Source: Clostridia bacterium
Lineage (GTDB): Bacteria > Bacillota > Clostridia > Oscillospirales > Acutalibacteraceae
Reading direction: 5' to 3'
NCBI GenBank assembly: GCA_017449935.1
Contig: JAFSYP010000091.1
Span: 1 to 33,199 of the forward strand
Length of the DNA stretch: 33,199 nt
Shown here piece by piece: positions 7,605 to 15,945 of the stretch. Position numbers and translations under genes: made by a program. Numbering within the stretch: the first letter of the stretch is position 1; every line of letters begins with the position of its first letter. The notes under the pieces were generated by a model. It did not search any database, was not told where the DNA came from, and saw only the letters and a list, made by a program, of their open reading frames with translations.

Positions 7605-9485
7605 TCATCCCTCCGTATCGTAACCGCCCATGCGCGAAAGCCGTTCCCGACACGCCGCAGAGCGCAGCGTCGCGAGAAACGCGCGGACCATCGCGTCGTC
7701 TTTGTATTTTTTGTCGATCAGAAAATCATACCGTTCGCGGCAGATCGGGATAAAATCCAGATCATACATCCTGGCCGCGGAATAGATCCCCAGTCCCGCG
7801 TCCGCGTTGCCTGCGGCGATCAGCGCCGCCACGCCGGTATGCGTGTATTCCTCGTTGTCATATCCGCTTATCGTTTCGGCGCGCATCCCGTTTGCGGCGA
7901 TCAGATGGTCGCAAAGGATACGCGTTCCCGCACCGCGCTGGCGGTTGACGTACCGCACGTTCTGCACGTCGCGGAATTCCCGGATGCCGAGCGGATTACC
8001 CTTTTGCACCATCAGGCCCTGCACGCGGCCGACGCCCCGTTCGATGACCGCCCCGCCGTCCGGGAAGGCTCTGCGCACAAAGCTCTTGTTATACTCGCCC
8101 GTTTCGCTGTCGAGCAGATGAATCGCGCCCATGTGCGCCAGACCGCTTTTGACCGCGCGGATCGCGCCCATGCTGCCGACGTGCGTGGAGCTGACGCGGA
8201 ACGACGCGTGCCGCAGACGCAGCAGATCGCACACCTCGTCGATCAGCGGGTCGTGGCTGCCGGTCACGATCAACGTCCTTTCCGTTTCGGACAGCGGCCG
8301 GAGCAGACGCACGTCGACTTCTTCGCCCGCTTCGTATCCCTCGCGGTTCTGCGCGACGGTCAGGATCCCGTCCGCCTTCGTAAAGCTGGTGATGACGCCG
8401 GCGCCGCGCGGCAGCGGCGATGCGAGATACTTGCCGCCGAGCCTGCCGAGCGCGACTCGGACGTATTCCGTATATTTGAGAGAGGACACGAGCTTCTGTC
8501 CGAGGACCGCGCGCACCGTCTGCGGCGGCTGCGGCGCCGTCGCGCCGTACAGGGACAGGACCTCGGAAACGATCTCGGTCATCACGACGATCGCGGACAC
8601 CGGATAGCCCGGCAGACCGATCACCGGTTTGCCGCCGACCTCGCCCAGCACGGCGGGCTTGCCGGGCTTGATCGCCAGACCGTGCACGACCACGGCGCCG
8701 AGCGACGAGATGATCTCGCTCGTATAATCGTCGCGTCCCGCGGACGATCCCGCCGAAATCAGAACGACGTCGCATTCCGCAAGCGCCGTCCGAAGCGCGT
8801 CGGAGATCGCTTCCCTGCGGTCGGGCACGATGGGATAAGTCTTCGCGCGCGCGCCGTATTCTTCGATCATACCGCGAAACACGGCAGAATTGAATTCGAT
8901 GATCTCGCCCGTCTGCGGCGCATCCGTCGGCGGCACGATCTCGTCGCCCGTCGGGATGATCCCGACCAGCGGCCGCCGCCGGACCTCGACCTCGGTGATG
9001 CCGCCGGCCAGCAGCGCGCCGCAGAGCGCGGGCGTGAGCGTCGTGTCGGACAGCGCGATCATATCGCCCATGCAGACGTCCTCGCCGACCTGCCGCACGT
9101 TCTGCCACGGATGCACGCCGGAGAGGATCCGGAAGCACCCGTCCGGCGCGTCCGTCAGATCCTCGACCATAATGACCGCGTCGAAGCCGTCGGGGATCGG
9201 ATCGCCCGTATCGACGACGCGGTACATCTGCGGCGTGAGCGTGAGCGGACTGCGCTCGCTCGCGCCGAACGTATCCGCCGCGCGCACGGCGACGCCGTCC
9301 ATCGCCGAAGCGTTGTAATGCGGCGAACAGATCTTCGCGTATACCGCGTGTGCGAGCACGCGCCCGCAGGCGTCCGCCGCCGGGACCGTTTCCGTCCGCG
9401 CCGAAACGCCGGCTTTGCGAAGATGTGCAAAATAAAGCGCTTTTGCGTCAAAAAGCGGCAAATTGTTCAAATACATATGCTTCAT
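7605..9485 (-). CDS. MoeA-like molybdopterin molybdenumtransferase fused to a substrate-binding (PBP) domain
   Basis: This 626-residue protein joins a MoeA module (about residues 1-395) to a C-terminal periplasmic-binding-protein-like domain of the LysR/ModE-associated type (about 398-626). MoeA inserts molybdate or tungstate into adenylylated molybdopterin. Visible MoeA motifs are the MDGVAV segment near residue 62, PTGDEIVPP near 175, and the [10 protein letters not shown] loop near 247. The PBP domain (starting about [15 protein letters not shown], with QRGAGTR and GNADAGLGI segments) has no signal peptide and is cytoplasmic, so it probably senses or holds the oxyanion rather than importing it. 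It overlaps moeA by four bases (ATGA). Having two MoeA proteins is common where molybdenum and tungsten insertion are separated, which suggests one of the pair serves tungsten; this is inference. Confidence 0.93.
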   Translation of the reverse strand: MKHMYLNNLPLFDAKALYFAHLRKAGVSARTETVPAADACGRVLAHAVYAKICSPHYNASAMDGVAVRAADTFGASERSPLTLTPQMYRVVDTGDPIPDGFDAVIMVEDLTDAPDGCFRILSGVHPWQNVRQVGEDVCMGDMIALSDTTLTPALCGALLAGGITEVEVRRRPLVGIIPTGDEIVPPTDAPQTGEIIEFNSAVFRGMIEEYGARAKTYPIVPDRREAISDALRTALAECDVVLISAGSSAGRDDYTSEIISSLGAVVVHGLAIKPGKPAVLGEVGGKPVIGLPGYPVSAIVVMTEIVSEVLSLYGATAPQPPQTVRAVLGQKLVSSLKYTEYVRVALGRLGGKYLASPLPRGAGVITSFTKADGILTVAQNREGYEAGEEVDVRLLRPLSETERTLIVTGSHDPLIDEVCDLLRLRHASFRVSSTHVGSMGAIRAVKSGLAHMGAIHLLDSETGEYNKSFVRRAFPDGGAVIERGVGRVQGLMVQKGNPLGIREFRDVQNVRYVNRQRGAGTRILCDHLIAANGMRAETISGYDNEEYTHTGVAALIAAGNADAGLGIYSAARMYDLDFIPICRERYDFLIDKKYKDDAMVRAFLATLRSAACRERLSRMGGYDTEG

Positions 9486-10678
9486 AAACCGTACACCTCC
9501 ACGGTCGTTCCCCTGTCGAACCCCTCCGTGTCGCGCGGGATGCGGATGAACCCGTCCGCCGCAGACAGCACGGAGATCACGCCGGACTTCGTATGCAGCG
9601 GCACGATCTCGCCGTCTTGCCCGATCTGCACGCAGAGATATTCTTCCCTGCCGTGATTGGACGGCACGTTGACCGCAAGACGCGCGGTGCGCACCGGCTT
9701 GTCCGGCGGCAGATGCAGCAGCGCGGACACATACGCCGAAACGATCAGGCGAAACACAAAGTATGCCGCCAGCGGATGCCCCGGCAGCCCGAACACCGGC
9801 TTGCCGTCCGCCGCGCCGAAGATCGTCGGTTTGCCCGGTTTCATCGCGACGCCGTGAAAAAACACCTCGCCGAGCTCGCCCAGCACCGATACCGTCATGT
9901 CGCGCGTGCCCGCCGAAGAACCGCCGGAGATCAGCACGGCGTCCGCGCGCGCCAGACAGGATGCGAGCGCGTCCCGGACAGCGCCGCGCTCGTCCCGCAC
10001 CACGCCGGCGAACAGCGGCGTGCAGCCGCTGGCCGTGACCAGTGCGGCCAGAAGATCGCCGTTGACGTCGCGCACCTGTCCCATCGCGGGCGCGTCACGC
10101 ACCAGCTCGTCGCCTGTGGACAAAATGGCGATCACGGGCCTTTTATATACCGAAACGGTATATTTCCCGAGTGCAGCCAGAACGCCGATATGGCCGGCGT
10201 GCAGACGCGTCCCTTTTTGCAGAACGGCTGTCCCGGCGGCAATATCGTCGCCGCGGCGCGTGACGTTTTCGCCCGGCGCGGCCGCTTTATACGCAAGACA
10301 CAGGCCGTCCTCTTCGTCGGTGTGTTCGACCATCACCGCCGCGTCCGCGCCCTGCGGCAGCATCCCGCCGGTCGGGATCACGGCGCATTGACCGCGCCGC
10401 AGCGTAAACGCGGGCGACCTTCCCATGGCGATCTCGCCGACGATCTCCAACTGCGCCGGAACGGACGCGGACGCTCCGAACGTATCGGCGGCGCAAACAG
10501 CGTATCCGTCCACCGTCGAGCGGTCGAACGCGGGAACGTCCTCGGCCGCGACAACGTCCTCGGCCAGCGTTCTGCCGTATGCGCACGACAGTTCGACCGT
10601 TTCCGCCGCGGCCGGCAGCGTCTGCGCGAAGCCGCGCACGCACCGGACCGCATCGTCTTTCGATACCACGTTCAGCAT
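9482..10678 (-). CDS. moeA: Molybdopterin molybdenumtransferase MoeA
   Basis: This 398-residue single-module MoeA has the family's normal length. It shows the conserved STVDGYAV segment with D57, the GGMLPQGADAAVMVEHT domain, LSTGDELV near residue 190, ISGGSSAGTRD, and the PGKPTIFG and GLPGHPLA loops. It catalyses metal insertion into molybdopterin-AMP made by MogA-type enzymes, and the mogA/moaB gene is just across the divergent promoter region. It is the first gene of the minus-strand operon, with a GGGGAGAAGG ribosome site and a promoter at 10715-10743. The next gene is a second MoeA with an extra PBP domain, so the two are paralogues in tandem. Which of them handles molybdenum and which tungsten cannot be told from sequence. 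Confidence 0.95.
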   Translation of the reverse strand: MLNVVSKDDAVRCVRGFAQTLPAAAETVELSCAYGRTLAEDVVAAEDVPAFDRSTVDGYAVCAADTFGASASVPAQLEIVGEIAMGRSPAFTLRRGQCAVIPTGGMLPQGADAAVMVEHTDEEDGLCLAYKAAAPGENVTRRGDDIAAGTAVLQKGTRLHAGHIGVLAALGKYTVSVYKRPVIAILSTGDELVRDAPAMGQVRDVNGDLLAALVTASGCTPLFAGVVRDERGAVRDALASCLARADAVLISGGSSAGTRDMTVSVLGELGEVFFHGVAMKPGKPTIFGAADGKPVFGLPGHPLAAYFVFRLIVSAYVSALLHLPPDKPVRTARLAVNVPSNHGREEYLCVQIGQDGEIVPLHTKSGVISVLSAADGFIRIPRDTEGFDRGTTVEVYGL

Positions 10679-10714
10679 ATTCCTTCTCCCCGTTATGAGA
10701 TCCTTTTCCTTTGT

Positions 10715-10743
10715 ATCTTATCATACTTGCCGTTGGTATTCAA
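10715..10743 (-). promoter_or_regulatory. Probable promoter of the moeA operon
   Basis: On the minus strand TTGAAT (10738-10743) and TAAGAT (10715-10720) are spaced by exactly 17 bases, each matching consensus at four of six positions. It lies about 40 bases upstream of the moeA start and nearly abuts the opposite promoter at 10762-10790, so one regulator could control both arms. Confidence 0.5.
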
Positions 10744-10761
10744 TCGTTTTTTGAAAACACG

Positions 10762-10790
10762 TTGCTTTATCCGGAAAGATATGGTATGAT
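10762..10790 (+). promoter_or_regulatory. Probable promoter of the mogA-AOR arm
   Basis: TTGCTT (10762-10767) and TATGAT (10785-10790) are separated by 17 bases on the plus strand. Transcription would begin near 10797, only about ten bases before the mogA start codon, so the leader would contain little beyond the GGTGAT ribosome site. Confidence 0.5.
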
Positions 10791-10806
10791 AAAGTTGGTG
10801 ATATGT

Positions 10807-11304
10807 ATGAAAATCGGTATTGTATGTGTCAGCGACCGCTGTTCGCGGGGCGAATGCGCGGATCAAAGCGGTCCCGCCATCGCGGAATGCGTCCACGAGC
10901 TTTGTTCCGCGCCGGAATACCGGCTTGTCCCGGATGACGCGCCGCAGATCCAAAGCGTGCTGAAAGCGCTGGCGGACGACGTCGGCGCCGACGTCGTTTT
11001 CACAACGGGCGGCACGGGCTTTGCGCCGCGCGACGTCACGCCCGAAGCGACGCTTGCCGTGATCGACCGCACGGCGCCCGGTATCGCGGAAGCGATCCGC
11101 GCCGAAAGCCTGCGCATCACGCCGCGCGCCATGCTGTCCCGCGCCGTCAGCGGCATCCGCGGCAAAACGCTGATCGTCAATCTGCCCGGCAGCCCCAAGG
11201 CGGTGCGCGAGTCGCTCGCCGTCGTGCTGCCGGTGCTCGAGCACGCCGTGGAAACGCTCGGCGGCAATACGCAGTCGTGCGGAGGAAATTACAGCCATGT
11301 TTGA
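10807..11304 (+). CDS. Molybdopterin adenylyltransferase (MogA/MoaB family)
   Basis: This 165-residue protein adenylylates molybdopterin before metal insertion by MoeA. It shows the hallmark TTGGTGFAPRDVTPEATLAV stretch with its catalytic aspartate, the following IDRTAPGIAEAIR segment, and the NLPGSPKAVRESL loop, all typical of MogA/MoaB. Length fits the small stand-alone form. The ATG at 10807 is preferred because it begins the conserved MKIGIVCVSDRCSRG strand; upstream in-frame starts would fall in the promoter. It is the first gene of the plus-strand arm, and its end overlaps the ThiF-like gene by eight bases. MogA and MoaB cannot be separated safely here, so no symbol is given. Confidence 0.93.
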   Translation: MKIGIVCVSDRCSRGECADQSGPAIAECVHELCSAPEYRLVPDDAPQIQSVLKALADDVGADVVFTTGGTGFAPRDVTPEATLAVIDRTAPGIAEAIRAESLRITPRAMLSRAVSGIRGKTLIVNLPGSPKAVRESLAVVLPVLEHAVETLGGNTQSCGGNYSHV

Positions 11305-11941
11305 AAAAGCGCGAACGCAGGGCTTTGATCTGTCCGCGAAATGCGCCGTCGTCGTCGGCTGCGGCGGCCTCGGCACCAACGCCGCCGTGCATCTTTGCGG
11401 CATGGGCGTCGGGAAGCTGATATTGGTCGACTTCGACACGGTCGAAGCGGGCAATCTCAACCGGCAGTTCTTCTATACGCCCGCCGACGTCGGCCGGCCG
11501 AAGTGCGCGGTGCTGGCCGCGCGTCTGGCGGCATACGCGCCCAACTGCGCCGTGACCGCCTGTCTCGCGAACGTCGAGCGGCCGGACAGTCTGCCGCAGA
11601 TCGCCGAGGCGGACGTCCTCCTTTGCGCCGTGGATTCCAACGCGGCGCGGCGCGCGCTGAACGACCAATGCGCCGAACGGAGCATCCCGCTGGTCAACGG
11701 CGGCGTGGACGGCTTTTTCGGCACGGCTTATCTGTATATCCCGGGCAAAACGCCCGATCTCGAACGCGCCGGTCTCCTGGACGCGCAGAACGAAAAGCCG
11801 CGTTCCGTCAGCAGCACCGTCGGCGTGATCGGCGCGCTGCAGGCGCAGCTGGCGGCAAAGTATCTTTGCGGCGAGACTGCCCACGCGGGCAAGCTCTTTA
11901 TTTTTGACAACGAAGAGATCCGTTCCTTATCCATACAATAA
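11297..11941 (+). CDS. ThiF/MoeB/HesA-family adenylyltransferase (E1-like), short form
   Basis: The 214-residue protein is a Rossmann-fold E1-like enzyme that would adenylate the C-terminal glycine of the MoaD-like carrier encoded three genes downstream. The nucleotide-binding motif VVVGCGGLGTNAAVHL (about residues 18-33), the LVDFDTVEAGNLNRQFF segment with its aspartate and Asn-Arg-Gln, and the C-terminal STVGVIGALQAQLAAKYL helix are clear. It is shorter than MoeB (about 250 residues) and lacks the two CxxC pairs that bind structural zinc in MoeB and ThiF: beyond residue 125 only one cysteine remains. It overlaps mogA by eight bases and lies 17 bases before the AOR gene. A role with the adjacent carrier is inferred from context; ThiF-type thiamine work is less likely as no thi genes are present. 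Confidence 0.88.
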   Translation: MFEKARTQGFDLSAKCAVVVGCGGLGTNAAVHLCGMGVGKLILVDFDTVEAGNLNRQFFYTPADVGRPKCAVLAARLAAYAPNCAVTACLANVERPDSLPQIAEADVLLCAVDSNAARRALNDQCAERSIPLVNGGVDGFFGTAYLYIPGKTPDLERAGLLDAQNEKPRSVSSTVGVIGALQAQLAAKYLCGETAHAGKLFIFDNEEIRSLSIQ

Positions 11942-11958
11942 AAGGGAGTGAACCGACG

Positions 11959-13890
11959 ATGAAACCATACGACGGCTACATGGGCAAGGTGCTGTTCGTG
12001 GATCTGACGAACCGCACGCATTCCTTGTTCCCGTGGACGGACGCCGACAGAAAACGCACGCTCGGCGGCAAGATCATGGCGGCCGACATCCTGCTCGGAC
12101 ACATCCAGTTCGGGATGAAGGCGTTCGACGAGGATAACTGGATCGTCGTGACGACCGGTCCCCTGACCGGCTGCGGCTGCCCCAACTCCTCGCGTTTCAA
12201 CATCTCCACGATCTCACCCCTGACCGGCATCCTCACGTCCTCTAACTGCGGCGGCGACTTCGGCCTGTGGCTCAAGCGCACGGGGTACGACGCGGTGATC
12301 TTCACCGGCAAAAGCAAGACGCCCGTGACGGTCAGCATCACGCACAACGACGTCGCGTTCGTCGACGCGTCCGGCCTGTGGGGGATGACGACAAGCGAAA
12401 CGCAGGAGCATCTGCCCAAACGAACGGGCAAGCTCGTGATCGGCCCTGCCGGCGAGCACAAGGTCCTGTACGCCTGCGTTTTCTCGGGGGAACGCACGGC
12501 GGGCAGAGGCGGCGTCGGCGCGGTATTCGGCGACAAAAACCTCAAGGCCGTCACGACGTTCGGCACGGCGCTGCCAAACGTGCGCAACCGCGAAAAGCTG
12601 CGCAAGACAAACGAAAAATGGGTGCATACCCTGCAAACGCATCCGCTGACCGGCAGACAGCTCCCGAAGCTCGGCACCGCCGGTCTGATCGCGCCGATGC
12701 AGGCGCACAGCATTCTGGCAACAAAGAATTTCAGCGCCGGCCGCTTCGACGCCTTTGAAAAGATTTCCGGCGAAGAGCTGGCCGAAAACCATCTGGTTTC
12801 CAACGCCGCCTGCACCACCTGCGCCATCCGCTGCGCGCGCATGGTCAAGGTGGACGACAAGGTCGTCAAAGGCCCGGAGCTTGAAATCCTCGGTCTGCTC
12901 GGCGCCAACATCCTCAACGACGACATTGAAAAGATCATCCGCTGGAATTACGTGCTGGATGAACTGGGCATGGACACCATCTCCGCCGCCGGGACCGTCG
13001 CGTTCGCCATGGAGCTGAAGGAAAAGGGCGTGCACGATTTCGGTCTGGAATTCGGCAGGACGGACAACATCGAGGAAATGTTCCGTAAGATCGCGCTGCG
13101 CGAGGGCGACGGCGACATTCTCGCGGACGGCTCGCGAAAAATGAGCGAGCGCTTCGGCGGCAAGGAATATGCCATCAACGCCAAAGGCATGGAGCTGGCG
13201 GCGTACGAACCGCGCCACGCGGTCGGCCACGGTCTGGGCTACGCCACGGCGAACCGCGGCGGCTGCCATCTGAACGCCGGCTATATGGTCGTGGTCGAGG
13301 GCCTCGGCCTCGACGTCGATTCGCTGACGCCGCACGGCAAGGCGGCGCTGGCGATCATGTTCCAGAATCTGATGGAATCCGTTTCCGCGGGCGGCTCATG
13401 TCTGTTCACAAGCTACGCCGTACTGCCCGGCTTCCTGATCGACAAGCCGAACTGGCCGTTGACGAAAGGGATCCTGGCTGCGTTCCCGTACGTCGGGCCC
13501 GTCGTCAATCTGCTCAGTCACTTCACAAAGGTCGCCAAGATCAACATCCCGCTGCTGCCGGAATCCTATGCGATCAAGTACGCGACCGGCATCCCCTCGA
13601 CGATGGCGTCGATGCTGACCTGGGGCGCCTACGGCTACAACACCGAACGGATCGCCAACATCATCCTCGGCCAGAAGGCGGACGCGGATCAGCTGCCGAA
13701 GCGGCTGACCGACGAGCCGCAGAATCCGGACGATCCGCGCACAAAGGTGCCGCTGGAAAAAATGAAAAAGGTCTACAACCGTGCGCGCGGCTGGAAGGAC
13801 GGCGTCCCGACCTATCACCGGCTGAAAACGCTCGGCATCCCGATCTCAAAAGCCGTTTATGACGCGGCGGTAAAGGAGGCATATCGCTGA
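11959..13890 (+). CDS. Aldehyde:ferredoxin oxidoreductase family tungsto-enzyme
   Basis: The 643-residue protein spans the full AOR family length. AORs oxidise aldehydes to carboxylic acids, passing electrons to ferredoxin, using a bis-pyranopterin tungsten centre and one [4Fe-4S] cluster. The N-terminal domain begins GYMGKVLFVDL and includes TGPLTGCGCPNSSRF. The cluster ligands are visible as C285-x2-C288-x3-C292 plus C481. Pterin-binding segments include GMDTISAAGTVAF, KGMELAAYEPR and GLGYATANRGGCHLNAGY. Neighbouring genes supply the pterin pathway, a dedicated MoaD-like carrier (one-base overlap) and a four-cluster ferredoxin, so the electron route is probably AOR to that ferredoxin. The sequence seems a divergent branch rather than the classical hyperthermophile AOR. 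The substrate cannot be predicted; the metal is assumed to be tungsten from family knowledge. AAAGGGAGTG precedes the start. Confidence 0.95.
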   Translation: MKPYDGYMGKVLFVDLTNRTHSLFPWTDADRKRTLGGKIMAADILLGHIQFGMKAFDEDNWIVVTTGPLTGCGCPNSSRFNISTISPLTGILTSSNCGGDFGLWLKRTGYDAVIFTGKSKTPVTVSITHNDVAFVDASGLWGMTTSETQEHLPKRTGKLVIGPAGEHKVLYACVFSGERTAGRGGVGAVFGDKNLKAVTTFGTALPNVRNREKLRKTNEKWVHTLQTHPLTGRQLPKLGTAGLIAPMQAHSILATKNFSAGRFDAFEKISGEELAENHLVSNAACTTCAIRCARMVKVDDKVVKGPELEILGLLGANILNDDIEKIIRWNYVLDELGMDTISAAGTVAFAMELKEKGVHDFGLEFGRTDNIEEMFRKIALREGDGDILADGSRKMSERFGGKEYAINAKGMELAAYEPRHAVGHGLGYATANRGGCHLNAGYMVVVEGLGLDVDSLTPHGKAALAIMFQNLMESVSAGGSCLFTSYAVLPGFLIDKPNWPLTKGILAAFPYVGPVVNLLSHFTKVAKINIPLLPESYAIKYATGIPSTMASMLTWGAYGYNTERIANIILGQKADADQLPKRLTDEPQNPDDPRTKVPLEKMKKVYNRARGWKDGVPTYHRLKTLGIPISKAVYDAAVKEAYR

Positions 13891-14138
13891 TGGCAAAGGT
13901 CACGGTAAAGCTGTTCGGCGTGTTTCGCGTCGATACGCATACGCCGCAGGTCGAAATGAACGCCGATAAGCTCAAGGACGTCTTCCCGGCGCTGCAGGAA
14001 AAGCTCGGGGCACTGGATTCCGGCCTGCAGTTCAAGGATGCGACCGCGTATATCAACGGCGAAAGCTGCAAAAAAAGATCCCGTGCGCTGCAGGACGGCG
14101 ACGAGATCTGGCTGCTTTCCCCCGCTTCGGGAGGTTAA
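13890..14138 (+). CDS. moaD: MoaD-like ubiquitin-fold sulfur carrier
   Basis: This 82-residue beta-grasp protein ends in the diagnostic Gly-Gly (LLSPASGG), the tail that is adenylated by an E1-like enzyme and then thiocarboxylated to provide dithiolene sulfur for molybdopterin. The N-terminal strand VTVKLFGVFR and the penultimate LQDGDEIWLL strand match the MoaD family. Its ATG overlaps the AOR stop by one base (TGATG), indicating coupled translation. MoaD genes directly behind AOR genes are a recognised arrangement, and such carriers may be specialised for the tungsten cofactor. The partner MoaE, the large subunit of molybdopterin synthase, is not encoded in this window. Confidence 0.93.
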   Translation: MAKVTVKLFGVFRVDTHTPQVEMNADKLKDVFPALQEKLGALDSGLQFKDATAYINGESCKKRSRALQDGDEIWLLSPASGG

Positions 14139-14143
14139 ACGAT

Positions 14144-14524
14144 ATGGCATATATAATTGCTGAGGACCGCTGCGTCGGCTGCGGCGCATGCGCATGGGTC
14201 TGCCTGTTCGGCGCGCCGGCGCCCGGCATCGGCGACAAGAGCGTGTATGTGATCAACGAGAAAAAATGCGTCAGCTGCGGGCACTGCGAGAATATCTGTC
14301 CGAACAGCGCTATCTCGCCCGACGCAAACCATAAGCCGATCCGCAAGGTCACGATCAACGCCGAAAAGTGCGTCGGCTGCTCCGTCTGCGAGCATATTTG
14401 TCCCGAAAAAGCGCCGCACGGTCAGCTGCATCATCCCTTCGAGATCGATCAGGAGAAGTGCTTCCAATGCGGCGCATGCGCGAAGCGGTGTCATCACGAC
14501 GCGATACTGGTGGAGTACGCGTAA
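14144..14524 (+). CDS. Four-cluster ferredoxin (4 x [4Fe-4S]), likely AOR electron carrier
   Basis: This 126-residue protein contains four CxxCxxCxxxC motifs: CVGCGACAWVC, CVSCGHCENIC, CVGCSVCEHIC and CFQCGACAKRC. Sixteen cysteines could hold four [4Fe-4S] clusters, twice the number of a usual bacterial ferredoxin, so it probably forms an electron wire. Only the second and third motifs end with the usual Cys-Pro; the first and last have Leu and His after the final cysteine. It starts five bases after moaD and is the last gene of the plus-strand arm, ending 21 bases before the convergent phosphoesterase gene. From position it is inferred to be the acceptor subunit or partner of the AOR, like small Fe-S subunits seen with multi-subunit tungsten oxidoreductases. 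Confidence 0.92.
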   Translation: MAYIIAEDRCVGCGACAWVCLFGAPAPGIGDKSVYVINEKKCVSCGHCENICPNSAISPDANHKPIRKVTINAEKCVGCSVCEHICPEKAPHGQLHHPFEIDQEKCFQCGACAKRCHHDAILVEYA

Positions 14525-14545
14525 GGCGGTCGCCGCGTCACGCGC

Positions 14546-15919
14546 TCATTTTGTCGGCGCGGTGAAGTCCGCCGTGATCGGCGTGCCTTCCTTCAGCCAC
14601 ACGTTCATGGGCGTGACCGAGACGACGTACGCCTTGCCGGCCTCCAGGCCGTCGAACGTACAGCTCTGCGTGCGCGGGATCGGCTCAAAGTAATACTCGG
14701 CGTAGAGGTTTCGGACGGCGACCGCGTTTTTCTGGTCGTCTGCCTCGCGGAGCTCTACCCGATAGGCGTACACGCATTCGTTATCCTCGGCGCGGTCGAA
14801 CGTGACCGTCGCCTTCCCGGCGTCCTCAAATCTGACCGTTACGGCGGCGTCCTTGTCAAACCACGGCACGGACGCCGTCTTTTTGCGCGCGGACGTGTAA
14901 ACGAACGTGGACGGATCGGACGGCTTGTCGATCTGGCGGATAAGCTGCGTGTCCGGATCGTCTGTCGTGGACGGCGTCTTGATGAAATCCTCCGTCAGAA
15001 TGTCGAACGGCAGCATCCGCACGCGGTTCTGCGCGTCGACCTCGACGATCGTGTACTGCGCGGCTTTGGCCGCGTTATCGGGAACGGTCTCGTCGGTGAT
15101 ATCCGACTCCATCTCGAAGTAGTTCATCGTGCCCGTGCCGACCTGCGTGTAGCTGTTCTGCCAGATGCTCAGCGGGTTGTTGATCGGGCCGTGCGAATGG
15201 CCGGAAAAATTGATGACCTGCGGGAACTGACTGTATACCGCGTGCAGCTGGAAAAAGGAATGTGTGAACCAGCTGCGGCTGACATAGACCGTGTTCCAGA
15301 TGTGGCCGTGCTGCATGGTGAAGATGGGCTTTTGAGGATCGTCCGCCTGCGCCTTTTTCAGCTCGCCGTACATCCAGTTTGCCTGCTTGAGCGTCTGTTT
15401 GGTGCTTTCCGGACTGGGCGACAGTCCGATGATGTGGAAGCCCTTGATGACCACATGCACGTCCAGCGGCGTTTCCATGTTGCGTTCGTATCCCGCATGA
15501 CCGCCTTCGCGGAATTCGTGGTTGCCCATGATAGGCACGAACTGCGTGGACGCGCGCATATTCTCTTTGACGACGCGGTTGAGGATCTCATACTCCCCGT
15601 CGGCGCCTGTGTTGCAGTTGTCGCCCGCAAGCAGCACCGCATCCAGCGCGGTATATGTCGGGTGCGCGTCGCAGTAGCGATAGGCCGTCTCAAACAGCTT
15701 CGCGAAACGGCGGGCGTTGGTATCGTCGTCCGTCTTGATATGCACGTCCGACGCGATCGCGAAACGGAACACCGGCACGAAATCCTCCTCGATTTCGGCA
15801 GCCAGCGCCGCTTCGAGCTTCTGCTGCTTCGTTTTTGTCACGGGCGAAAGCCCCGTCAGCAGCATCACAAATGCGAGCGGGAGCGCCATGAACCTTGCGA
15901 TCCGGTAAAAGAAAAGCAT
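14546..15919 (-). CDS. Exported calcineurin-like metallophosphoesterase
   Basis: This 457-residue protein starts with a hydrophobic signal or anchor (about residues 9-27) and so acts outside the cytoplasm. The phosphoesterase core shows the expected metal motifs: FAIASDVHIK, VLLAGDNCNTG, PIMGNHEFR, TMQHGHIWN and NFSGHSHGPI. The region after about residue 330 carries beta-rich fibronectin- or Ig-like sequence ending in ITADFTAPTK, probably a C-terminal accessory domain. The ATG at 15919 is preferred as it follows GAAGGATAA directly; the ATG seven codons upstream has no site. It converges on the ferredoxin gene with only 21 bases between. Substrate unknown: phosphodiesters, nucleotides or wall phosphates are all possible. 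Confidence 0.9.
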   Translation of the reverse strand: MLFFYRIARFMALPLAFVMLLTGLSPVTKTKQQKLEAALAAEIEEDFVPVFRFAIASDVHIKTDDDTNARRFAKLFETAYRYCDAHPTYTALDAVLLAGDNCNTGADGEYEILNRVVKENMRASTQFVPIMGNHEFREGGHAGYERNMETPLDVHVVIKGFHIIGLSPSPESTKQTLKQANWMYGELKKAQADDPQKPIFTMQHGHIWNTVYVSRSWFTHSFFQLHAVYSQFPQVINFSGHSHGPINNPLSIWQNSYTQVGTGTMNYFEMESDITDETVPDNAAKAAQYTIVEVDAQNRVRMLPFDILTEDFIKTPSTTDDPDTQLIRQIDKPSDPSTFVYTSARKKTASVPWFDKDAAVTVRFEDAGKATVTFDRAEDNECVYAYRVELREADDQKNAVAVRNLYAEYYFEPIPRTQSCTFDGLEAGKAYVVSVTPMNVWLKEGTPITADFTAPTK

Positions 15920-15945
15920 ATTTATCCTTCTTTCATACATAGCTT

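Noticed and set aside
7290-9656. Long plus-strand open frame opposite the cofactor operon
   Set aside because: It is rich in Arg, His, Asp and Ala without any domain, and mirrors the minus-strand MoaC and MoeA-PBP genes.
10679-10806. Molybdenum-cofactor riboswitch in the divergent region
   Set aside because: The region is only 128 bases, is taken up by two promoters, and shows no long multi-stem structure.
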